Positions 23,469 to 32,300 of a stretch of DNA of 33,635 bases are shown here, one piece after another. Below the pieces are notes generated by a model. That model had not been told where the DNA came from, ran no database searches, and worked only from the letters and a program-made list of their open reading frames with translations. Source of the DNA: Thermoflexus hugenholtzii JAD2 (GTDB taxonomy: Bacteria; Pseudomonadota; Gammaproteobacteria; Burkholderiales; Burkholderiaceae). The position numbers and the translations under genes are program-made. The stretch is taken from the NCBI GenBank assembly GCA_943325205.2, contig CALPOM020000010.1, forward strand, positions 1-33,635. The letters are read 5' to 3'. Positions within the stretch are counted from its first letter, which is position 1, and the number at the start of each line of letters is the position of its first letter.

Positions 23469-24955
23469 TAAAAACGCTCTAGCTCTGGATGAGGCAGGAT
23501 GCCCCGATTGATGCGCATTCTGCCATATTCAGCGCAGCGGTTGAGTGTCGGGATTAATTTATTAGGATTTAGTAATTTTGGTGGATCGAATGATTCTTTA
23601 ACGCCGAAAAAAATAGCCCGCTCCAGATCGGTAAATTGTACGCACATAGAATTAATTTTTTCCATACCCACACCATGTTCACCCGTGATTGTTCCACCGA
23701 GTTCAACACAAGTTTCAAGGATATCTGAGCCGAACTCTTCGGCCCTTAGCCATTCGGCATGATTGGCCCCATTAAATAAAATAAGGGGGTGCATATTGCC
23801 ATCACCAGCATGAAAAACATTCATACAGCCGAGTTGATACTTTATTTCCATCGCTTTGATACGTTTAAGGAGTTCAGCAATTTGTCGCCGAGGTATTGTA
23901 CCGTCCATACAATAATAGTCGGCAGACAATCTACCAGCAGCCGGAAAGGCATTTTTACGACCACTCCAAAAGCGCAGACGCTCGGCTTCATTGGCTGAGA
24001 TTTGCAGTCGGGTTGCGCCACTAGCTATTAATACCCGGCTCATTTTTTCAATTTCTTCATCCACTTCTTCAATGGTTCCATCGGACTCGCACAATAAAAT
24101 AGTTACTGCATCCAGGTCGTATCCAGCATGCACAAATTCTTCGACAGCTTTTGTCGCTGGTTGATCCATCATTTCAAGGCCAGCTGGAATAATGCCAGCA
24201 GCGATCACAGCCGCGACTGCATTACCGCCTTTCTCTATATCATCAAAACTAGCCATAATGACTTTGGCGATTTGTGGTTTTGGAATCAGCCGCACGGTCA
24301 CTTCTGTAATCAGGGCGAGCATGCCCTCGCTCCCAATAAAAACGGATAAGAGATCTAGGCTAGGACAGTCAGGGGCAAGGCTACCAAATTCAACCACCTC
24401 TCCAGTAATCAGAACCGCCCGAACACGCAAAACATTGTGTAGGGTAAGACCATATTTCAAACAATGAACACCACCCGAGTTTTCGCTAACATTGCCACCA
24501 ATAGAGCAGGCAATTTGGGATGACGGGTCTGGAGCATAATAAAGGCCAAGGTGCGCTACCGCTTCAGAAATAGCCAAATTACGAACTCCTGGTTGCACGG
24601 TTGCAATCCGTGCTACGGGATCAATATGAACAATCTTTTTTAGTTTTGCCAAGGAAAGAACCAGGCTATTTTCTAGTGGCATTGCACCACCTGACAGTCC
24701 AGTACCAGCTCCCCGAGGCACTACAGGTATTTGAAGTTCGTGGCAGACTTTGAGAATACCCACAACCTGATTTTCAGTTTGGGGCAGGGCAACAGCTAGG
24801 GGCATTTGTTTAAATGCGGCTAAACCATCACACTCATAAGGAATGGTATCTTCTGGATCCCACAGAAGTGCATCTTCTGGTAAGACGGTTAAAAGACGGT
24901 CGACAAGCCGCTGTTGCAGCGCGAGTAGGGGGGGTGGAGTAATCATGTTCATCAT
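23468..24955 (-). CDS. glcD: Glycolate oxidase subunit GlcD
   Basis: 495 aa; VPRGAGTGLSGGAMPLENSLVLSLAKL, CSIGGNVSENSGGVHCLKYGLT, FHAGDGNMHPLILF, GTITGEHGVGMEK. Confidence 0.96.
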   Translation of the reverse strand: MMNMITPPPLLALQQRLVDRLLTVLPEDALLWDPEDTIPYECDGLAAFKQMPLAVALPQTENQVVGILKVCHELQIPVVPRGAGTGLSGGAMPLENSLVLSLAKLKKIVHIDPVARIATVQPGVRNLAISEAVAHLGLYYAPDPSSQIACSIGGNVSENSGGVHCLKYGLTLHNVLRVRAVLITGEVVEFGSLAPDCPSLDLLSVFIGSEGMLALITEVTVRLIPKPQIAKVIMASFDDIEKGGNAVAAVIAAGIIPAGLEMMDQPATKAVEEFVHAGYDLDAVTILLCESDGTIEEVDEEIEKMSRVLIASGATRLQISANEAERLRFWSGRKNAFPAAGRLSADYYCMDGTIPRRQIAELLKRIKAMEIKYQLGCMNVFHAGDGNMHPLILFNGANHAEWLRAEEFGSDILETCVELGGTITGEHGVGMEKINSMCVQFTDLERAIFFGVKESFDPPKLLNPNKLIPTLNRCAEYGRMRINRGILPHPELERF

Positions 24956-24967
24956 TTATTATCCCTT

Positions 24968-24973
24968 TATAAT
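24968..24973 (+). promoter_or_regulatory. Consensus -10 box (TATAAT) for the adenosyltransferase gene
   Basis: Exact TATAAT 7 nt upstream of ATG at 24981; the -35 is weak or not obvious. Confidence 0.5.
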
Positions 24974-24980
24974 ACATTTT

Positions 24981-25550
24981 ATGGGAAATCGTTTAACACA
25001 AATTGCTACTCGAACTGGAGATACTGGAACAACTGGCCTAGGGGATGGCTCACGGGTCATTAAAGATCATGCGAGAATCTCTGCCATGGGAGATGTTGAT
25101 GAGCTTAATTCGCAGATTGGAGTCTTGTTGACTGAGGAGTTTCCAGCCCACGTTGCGGATGAATTAAGGCAATTATTAAGCCAAATACAACATGATTTGT
25201 TTGATTTGGGAGGGGAATTATGTATTCCCAATTACACCCTTTTAAAAGAAGAGCAAGTTCTTCGATTAGACGAAATGTTACAAAAGTATAACGAGCAACT
25301 GCCTAAACTTGCTGAATTTATTCTTCCGGGTGGGACTCGCGCCGCTGCTCAGATGCATATTTGTCGGACTATTTGTCGAAGGGCGGAGCGGTCGATCGTT
25401 AGTTTAGGTATTTTAGAGGCAATCAATGATGCCCCTAGGCAATATGTTAATCGACTATCGGATTTGTTTTTTGTTTTAGCAAGGTATTTAAATTTGCAGG
25501 CTGGTGGAAGTGACATATTGTGGAATCATGTCAAATCACCGGCCAACTAA
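24981..25550 (+). CDS. PduO-type cob(I)alamin adenosyltransferase
   Basis: TRTGDTGTTGLGDGSRVIKDHARISAMGDVDELNSQIG, ILPGGTRAAAQMHICRTICRRAERSI, YVNRLSDLFFVLARYLN. The start is refined from the track (24843) to ATG at 24981, the conserved N-terminus. Confidence 0.94.
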   Translation: MGNRLTQIATRTGDTGTTGLGDGSRVIKDHARISAMGDVDELNSQIGVLLTEEFPAHVADELRQLLSQIQHDLFDLGGELCIPNYTLLKEEQVLRLDEMLQKYNEQLPKLAEFILPGGTRAAAQMHICRTICRRAERSIVSLGILEAINDAPRQYVNRLSDLFFVLARYLNLQAGGSDILWNHVKSPAN

Positions 25551-25674
25551 ATACGATTCCAATTTGAACTAAACATGAACTTAACGAGAGCTTCGTTCAA
25601 TTGTTGCCATTGATTCATCCGACTCACACGATGAATCGATGGGCTGCAATGTGTACAGCTCTCATGCCGCAGTT

Positions 25675-26793
25675 CTAGGACCGTCGTTTTCTGACGCCAG
25701 TTGCTAGAATGTCTAGAGTCTTTAACGAGTCAGACCAACTAATACATGCATCCGTAATACTCTGACCAAAGAGTAATTTCTTCGGATCATCTTTACCTGG
25801 GGTGAATTTCTGAGCCCCACCTTCTAGGTGACTTTCGATCATGACACCAAAGATAGATTGAGAGTGATTTGCCAGTTGGGCTGCCACATCTTTGGCTACT
25901 TCGATTTGAAGTTCATGTTGCTTACTTGAATTTGCATGTGACAAGTCAATCATGATAGACGGATGTAGCTTGGCAGTTTGTAGATCATGACAGGCCTGAG
26001 CAACACTTTTTGCATCATAGTTTGGTGTTTTACCACCGCGCAAAATGACATGACAATCTTTATTACCGCTAGTTTCTACAATGGCAACTTGACCATTTTT
26101 ATGGACTGATAAAAAATGGTGTCCACGTGCTGCCGCTTGAATTGCATCTGTGGCAATTTTGATATTGCCATCTGTCCCATTTTTAAAACCAATCGGTGCG
26201 GATAGTCCTGATGCTAATTCACGATGAATTTGACTTTCTGTCGTTCTTGCACCAATAGCTCCCCAAGATATTAAATCCCCGATATATTGTGGGGAGATTA
26301 CATCGAGAAATTCACTGCCAGCAGGCATTCCTAAGCGGTTAATTTCCATCAGGAGTTGCCGAGCAATGCGAAGACCCTCATCAATCTTACAACTCTCATC
26401 TAAGTAGGGATCGTTGATTAACCCTTTCCAGCCAACAGTAGTCCTAGGTTTTTCAAAATAAACACGCATGACGATCTCAAGATCTTTTTTATGATGCTCA
26501 CGCTGCTCTAAAAGTAACTTCGCATATTCAATTGCCGCACTCGGATCATGAATTGAGCAGGGTCCCATAATCACGAGGAGTCGATCATCACTACCTTGAA
26601 GGATGGCGCGAATTCTTTTACGAGTCTGGCTGATGAGTTTTTCCATAGGAGTGTTTGCAATTGGAAAAAACCGAATGAGATGTTCAGGCGGTGGGAGTAT
26701 GTTGATACTTTGAATCCGCCTATCATCTGTGGCAGACGTTTTATCAATACTTGCGTACCAATTTTCTTGGTTATTGGGGGTTTTATCGGTCAT
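25675..26793 (-). CDS. aroG: 3-deoxy-7-phosphoheptulonate (DAHP) synthase, class I AroF/AroG/AroH type
   Basis: 372 aa; LLVIMGPCSIHDPSAAIEYAKLL, MRVYFEKPRTTVGWKGLINDP, GARTTESQIHRELASGLSAPIGFKNGTDG, GKSITDACISW-like end. SD AAGGA 5 nt from ATG. Confidence 0.95.
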   Translation of the reverse strand: MTDKTPNNQENWYASIDKTSATDDRRIQSINILPPPEHLIRFFPIANTPMEKLISQTRKRIRAILQGSDDRLLVIMGPCSIHDPSAAIEYAKLLLEQREHHKKDLEIVMRVYFEKPRTTVGWKGLINDPYLDESCKIDEGLRIARQLLMEINRLGMPAGSEFLDVISPQYIGDLISWGAIGARTTESQIHRELASGLSAPIGFKNGTDGNIKIATDAIQAAARGHHFLSVHKNGQVAIVETSGNKDCHVILRGGKTPNYDAKSVAQACHDLQTAKLHPSIMIDLSHANSSKQHELQIEVAKDVAAQLANHSQSIFGVMIESHLEGGAQKFTPGKDDPKKLLFGQSITDACISWSDSLKTLDILATGVRKRRS

Positions 26794-26824
26794 CTTTGTC
26801 CTTGATAAATGATAAAAATTGCAT

Positions 26825-26853
26825 AAAAAAAACCGCCATCTATTTTGGCGGTT
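26825..26853 (-). terminator. Intrinsic terminator of the aroG leader (attenuator stem 3:4)
   Basis: Minus strand AACCGCCA-AAATAGA-TGGCGGTT followed by an uninterrupted T tract (26832-26825 region); the last T is ~31 nt upstream of the aroG ATG. Confidence 0.9.
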
Positions 26854-26894
26854 ATTGCGAGGAAATAGTTAGAACCTTACCCCTTAACCACCAA
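26845..26894 (-). promoter_or_regulatory. Predicted antiterminator pairing (segment 2:3) of the aroG attenuator
   Basis: Segment 2 UUGGUGGUUA (26894-26885) is complementary to segment 3 UAACCGCCAA (26854-26845): 10 bp with a single G.U, mutually exclusive with the terminator stem. Confidence 0.75.
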
Positions 26895-26936
26895 GTGGGG
26901 GATCGAAAAGTAAAAGTGAATAAATTTCCAGTTCAT
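26877..26936 (-). CDS. Putative aroG leader peptide MNWKFIHFYFSIPHLVVKG*
   Basis: ATG at 26936-26934 to TAA at 26879-26877; the aromatic run F-I-H-F-Y-F includes 3 Phe and 1 Tyr, plus Trp at codon 3. It ends just after segment 2 of the attenuator. No strong SD seen. Confidence 0.7.
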   Translation of the reverse strand: MNWKFIHFYFSIPHLVVKG

Positions 26937-26980
26937 ATTCAATAATTTAACACAAGTTAGCACGACAACCTTGTTTATCG

Positions 26981-28435
26981 TTAAACACTCCCCCCGACCA
27001 CCATGCTATCCAGGCGAAGCGTCGGTTGACCAACACCAACAGGAACGCTTTGACCTTCTTTACCACAAACACCGACGCCCTCATCAAGCATGAGGTCATT
27101 GCCAATCATGCTGATTTGCTTGAGAGACTCAGGGCCGTTACCAATAATCGTGGCACCTTTAACAGGATATTGAATTTTGCCATTCTCAACCCAATAGGCT
27201 TCTGTAGCTGCAAAAACAAACTTTCCACTTGTAATATCGACTTGCCCTCCACCAAAATTAAGAGCATAAAGACCTTTTTTTAAGCTGGCTAAGATTTCAG
27301 CTGGGTCGCAATGGCCACCTAACATATATGTATTGGTCATCCTTGGTAGGGGTAAGGAGGCATAACTTTCTCTTCGACCGTTTCCAGTTAGGGGCATTTT
27401 CATGAGACGTGCATTGAGTGAATCTTGCATAAATCCCGTCAGAATTCCGTCTTCTATTAAGGTGTTGCACTGTGTTGGGTTGCCTTCATCATCCATGTTG
27501 AGAGAGCCTCTGCGACCATTTAAGGTGCCATCATCTACAATGGTGACTCCCTTCGAAGCTACTTTTTGTCCAAGCTTACCTGCGAATGCCGAGGATCCTT
27601 TCCGATTAAAGTCTCCTTCGAGGCCATGTCCAATTGCTTCATGCAGCAGGACTCCAGGCCATCCCGGCCCCATTACGACTGTCATTGGGCCGGCTGGGGC
27701 AGGTTTGGATTCTAAATTAATTAATGCTGAATGAACGGCTTTATCAACCCAACTTTGTAGCAGATGACTAGTAAAAAGGCTATAGTCTGTTCTGCCACCA
27801 CCACCCGCGCTGCCCATTTCCCGGCGACCTGCTTGCTCCGCGATAACTGTAATGGAAACGCGTACTAATGGTCGGATGTCTGCAGCAATATGACCATTTG
27901 CTTTGGCAACATAGACTACATCAAATTCACCGGTAAGACTTGCCATGACTTGAACAACCCGAGGATCTTTGGCACGAGCTAATTGTTCAATTTTCTCCAA
28001 TAAGGCTATTTTCTGCTCAGTTGGAAGACTATGAATCGGATCTTTCGTATGGTAGAGGATTGGCCTTGGATTTTGGGGCCCAGGATTTAAGGTAATCTTT
28101 TTTTTCCCGCCTTGCAGACCAATTACTCGGGTTGATTTAGCAGCCTCCATGAGCGTATCGACATTGATTTCATCGGCATATGCAAAGGCGGTTTTTTCAC
28201 CAGAAATCGCCCTTACGCCAACGCCTTGATCAATACTAAAGTTACCAGATTTAACAATGCCTTCTTCCAAACTCCATGACTCATGTCGCGTATGTTGGAA
28301 ATATAAATCAGCATCATCTAAACGATACTGATACATCGTATTGAGTGCTCGTTGCAAGTCTGTCGTGTCTATACCCCCAGGCTCTAATAACAAATTTTGG
28401 GCGGTAAGAATAGCTTCAGACGGGGTATTAGACAT
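26981..28435 (-). CDS. tldD: Metalloprotease TldD
   Basis: 484 aa; GPGWPGVLLHEAIGHGLEGDFNRKGSSAFAGKLGQ (HExxxH), GQPTLRLDSMVVGG end. Confidence 0.96.
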   Translation of the reverse strand: MSNTPSEAILTAQNLLLEPGGIDTTDLQRALNTMYQYRLDDADLYFQHTRHESWSLEEGIVKSGNFSIDQGVGVRAISGEKTAFAYADEINVDTLMEAAKSTRVIGLQGGKKKITLNPGPQNPRPILYHTKDPIHSLPTEQKIALLEKIEQLARAKDPRVVQVMASLTGEFDVVYVAKANGHIAADIRPLVRVSITVIAEQAGRREMGSAGGGGRTDYSLFTSHLLQSWVDKAVHSALINLESKPAPAGPMTVVMGPGWPGVLLHEAIGHGLEGDFNRKGSSAFAGKLGQKVASKGVTIVDDGTLNGRRGSLNMDDEGNPTQCNTLIEDGILTGFMQDSLNARLMKMPLTGNGRRESYASLPLPRMTNTYMLGGHCDPAEILASLKKGLYALNFGGGQVDITSGKFVFAATEAYWVENGKIQYPVKGATIIGNGPESLKQISMIGNDLMLDEGVGVCGKEGQSVPVGVGQPTLRLDSMVVGGSV

Positions 28436-28455
28436 AGATTACTTAAATAAGAAAC

Positions 28456-29256
28456 TTAACGATGAAGAAGAGCTGGTAGTTTAGTACGGATATCAATAAT
28501 TTGTTTTTTCTGCAGCTCGCTATAGACCACACCTTCACCCTGAGCTAATTCGCTGATGACTTTCCCCCAGGGATCGACAACCATCGAATGTCCCCAAGTT
28601 TTTCGACCATTTTCATGCGTACCTCCTTGTGCCGAGGCAACAACATAGGATTGGTTTTCAATTGCCCGAGCTCTAAGTAATATCTCCCAATGATCTTGAC
28701 CGGTAGTGTATGTAAAAGCGGCTGGTATGATGTGACAATCGATTGTACCCATGGATCGGTATTGCTCTGGAAAGCGAATGTCATAGCAAATACTTAAGCC
28801 AAATTTCCAAGAGTCATTACCATGTTGTATATCCCAAGTTGTACAGGTACTGCCCTTTTGTAAAGTGACCGATTCATCATAACTCTCAGCCCCCGCAGAA
28901 AATGAGAATAGATGAATCTTATCGTAGCGAGCAATGACTTGACCTTGCGGGGAAAAAACCAAAGTTGTATTCCAAACCCGATTTGGGTTATCTGAGGATA
29001 GTGGGACCGTCCCAGCTACGAGAAATACGTGATTTTGGAAAGCTAGCTTTGACAAATGATCTTGAATAGGCCCAGAACCAAAACTTTCTTGGATCTTTAG
29101 TTTATCTTCATCCGCTTTACCCAAAAGACAGAAGTATTCAGGCAAAACGACTAAGACGCTTCCAGCTTGAGCTGCCTCTTGGACAAATTTGGTAGCTACT
29201 GCCAAATTTTGCTCCAAAGAGCAACCCGAGACCATTTGAATACTAGCAATTTTCAT
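28456..29256 (-). CDS. Carbon-nitrogen hydrolase (nitrilase superfamily, Nit1/deaminated-glutathione amidase-like)
   Basis: 266 aa; catalytic triad motifs LPEYFC (E), RYDKIHLF (K), SICYDIRFPEQYR (C). Confidence 0.93.
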   Translation of the reverse strand: MKIASIQMVSGCSLEQNLAVATKFVQEAAQAGSVLVVLPEYFCLLGKADEDKLKIQESFGSGPIQDHLSKLAFQNHVFLVAGTVPLSSDNPNRVWNTTLVFSPQGQVIARYDKIHLFSFSAGAESYDESVTLQKGSTCTTWDIQHGNDSWKFGLSICYDIRFPEQYRSMGTIDCHIIPAAFTYTTGQDHWEILLRARAIENQSYVVASAQGGTHENGRKTWGHSMVVDPWGKVISELAQGEGVVYSELQKKQIIDIRTKLPALLHR

Positions 29257-29323
29257 AGTAATAAGCTTAGCATCTTTTTTGTTGCTGCGGAAATTAGTCA
29301 GGCGAAGGGCTTGCTTTGGGAGG

Positions 29324-32300
29324 CTACTTTTTTTCTGGCGAATTGATTAACGCCTTAGAACGAATCGTTTTAATAATTTCCGGATCAATTGGCTGACCTT
29401 TTTGATCAAGAGGGATTACTTCTGGATCAGTCCAATTACCTTGGATTAAATAATCTGCTTCCAGAGCTCGGTTTAGTCCACTGGTAAAAAGATATTGACC
29501 GACTAACACGCTAAAGCCAATGACTGGTGTCATTAAAAAATAGGCTGCAACTGATGTAGATGCCATATTCAGTCTGGGGTAGAGGGTTATTCTTAAATCC
29601 TGAGTCTCCTCAAGTAGGTTGATTTGACCTCGCATAGCGATGCGGGCGAGGGTACTTAATAATTCAAAATCATCCGTTAAAAGTAGGCCATTTTTTAGTT
29701 GCCCTTTGGCAGAGATTAGGTCAAAGGGGGTGCCTGGTGTGACTAACTCACCGATGCTTCCTTTGAGATTAAGGGTGGCAAATTTAAATAAGCTTTGAAA
29801 ACTTAGAATACCTAATAATTTTGCTACTCCGGGATCAACTTGTAAGATTTCCCCTTTTTTCATTTCAAAATTGAGATTACCGCTCAGGGTTTTTTTATTA
29901 AAGTCCTGGGGTGGCCCTTGCCAAAGGAGATTTCCTTTGAGGGAGCCTTCCCCATTTGACATGACCTTAGCATAGCCAAGTTCTTTGAGTAAAGCACCCC
30001 CATCTGGGGTGGTTATTTCAACTTGTAAGCTTGTTTGACCACTGCCAATTGAAGTTTTCTGCCATTGTCCGGAGCCATTTAAATTCGCAAAACGGTTTTT
30101 AATCGTGAACGATTCGATATTCCAATTTTGGGGTTTGCCAAGAGCTTTAAATTTCAACTCACCGAGTTTTGTATTACCGACAGTGAGTTGATCAATTTTT
30201 AGATCTAGACTTGGCAAGGGGGATGCGGTGGAATGATTACCAATTGCCGTCACTTGAGCGCCAGTTTTGGCGACGGGCATTTCTGGATTAGGTATTTGTA
30301 ATTTGATGAAGTTTGCTTCTATGGCACCTGTGGGCGAATCCGCGTTTTTGTCTTGAAAACGAACTGTACCTTCCACAGATGGGGATATGAGATTCGCAAG
30401 CCATTGCCCATTGATCCGCTCGGCTTTTAGGCCAATATTTTCAAATTTATGGTTAGCAAGTAATAATGTTTTGACTTGGCCTTCAATTTTCCCTATTGCC
30501 TCATCTGTTGCAACAGCGGTAATTTCGGAAGATTTTTGAGTGGTTTTTATTAACTCTGACCAAGCATCTAAATTAATACTTGGAGTATCAAATTGAATCG
30601 AAAGTCCCTTACTAGGTAAAACAGGGGCCAGGTTACCAATAGTTAAGCCATGTTTTTCAACACGACGATCTTTATAAGTACCAATTGAGTGGATTAAATC
30701 GCCAAGTTTAATTTGCCAATCGATACCTGTTGAAGTATTTGTTAGATTGGGGGAGGTTGATGAGCTTGGAATAAGTACCTGGATAAAACCAAGACTTGAA
30801 TTACCACTTTTTTTATAAATTGGATCTGGTAGATCCACGCCTAGTTGTTTGAGATCTAAATTGAAATTAACGAGGGTTCGACTCACATTTTTATTAATAC
30901 TACCCTGATAATTAACCGGCCCTTGCCACTTCTTACGGAGGGAATCTGGGGTTAAGAGACCATCCTTGGGGAGCAGTTCTATGAGCCGACTTGATTCGAT
31001 TTCACCAAAAATATCGAGGACTCCTTTAGTGGAGAGGTTATTTTTAATATTGATAGGACCGCCCAGCCAATTCCCCTGCAAGTCAATTGTTCTAAAGCTC
31101 GTCTCATCAATGACTAGTCGACCTTTATTGACTAGTCCAGATGGAATTTCTTTCCATTTAATTAGATTATTTGAGAGATTTAGATCAGCAACAACTTTCG
31201 TAGGGGTTTTAGAAGCAAAAGATTCAGTGATATCAACTTGTAAGCTCGCATCTCCACCAAAAGTAAAAGTTTGGAGTTCGTCTTTAAAGCCAGTGGCTAC
31301 AGGGGATGTTCCAAGATAATTAACCATATCATTGAGTTTGCCTTGCGCGGTGCCAGAAACATTTAAAACCGATGGTGATTGAGATAAATTCATGGTGGCT
31401 ATAAAGTCTTTAGCGAGAATACTTTTGAATAAGCCATTTGGAACTGTGACTTTAAGTGCGTCGTTACGAATCGATACAAGAGCGTTTACTTGAGTAAAGG
31501 GTAACCACTCCCCGTTGCCCTTATTCGTAAGTGGTACTGGTGTAAAGGTAATATTTGCAAGATTAGCATCCAGATCAAAAGTGCCAGGATGCTTTTTTGA
31601 AAATGGTAAATAATTGGGGTCGCCGCGGATAGTGAGTTTGCCATTTTTGAGGGTTCCGGAGTTGATGCTTTTGCTTAGATAATCCAGCGTATTTGCTGGA
31701 ATAACTTTTGGTAAATAGGACACAAAACTAGTTACATCCGCCTCTTTAATTTGTAAGTCTAAATTTAATTTGGGAGGAATTGATTTTGTCGCAGTGGTTA
31801 GCTGAAAATTAGTCTGTAAATCGATATTTGCATTATTAGCAATTAATTTTTCACTCTGAATTTCCCAAATATCATTTTTCTTCAGCCAAGATATTTTTCC
31901 TAAAATGCTATTGAGGGTAAGACTTTTTTCAGAAATAAACTGACCAGCTTGTAGTTTGACATTCGAACTATTTAAATCGAACGAGCCTGTCGTGTCTTTA
32001 GCTAGAAGATCTCCCGTAATTCCCTGAACGCCAGGAAAATCTTTAGAGGCTTCTTGCCAACCGATATTCGATACTTTGGCGCTAACTTCATAATGCGCTT
32101 GAGGCTTACTAATTGGATTAAATTGGGAGAATTGTGTTTTTTGTTTTTCCCACCGAATTTGGAGGTTATCAATTGCGCCACTAGGCTCAAATTTTTGAAA
32201 TGTTTTTAGCCAGGCAAAGTTTAATGGCAAACTTTGGGCAATTCTAGAAATTTGACTTAAGGGGATATGCGGTGCACTAGCAATAATCTGTTCTATTTCG

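Noticed and set aside
24843-24980. N-terminal extension of the adenosyltransferase in the ORF track (MVSSGSHRSASSGK...)
   Set aside because: Antisense to the glcD 5' end and low-complexity; the conserved protein begins at MGNRLTQIATRTGDTG (24981).
25554-25680. Minus-strand frame overlapping the aroG end, ...LELRHESCTHCSPSIHRVSRMNQWQQLNEALVKFMFSSNWNRI*, with a CxxC motif
   Set aside because: No good start codon or SD before the CxxC (only CTG), overlaps the aroG 3' end, no family recognised.
26751-26945. Plus-strand ORF (64 aa) across the aroG upstream region
   Set aside because: Reads antisense through the terminator hairpin and leader; no family resemblance. The minus-strand attenuator explains the region better.
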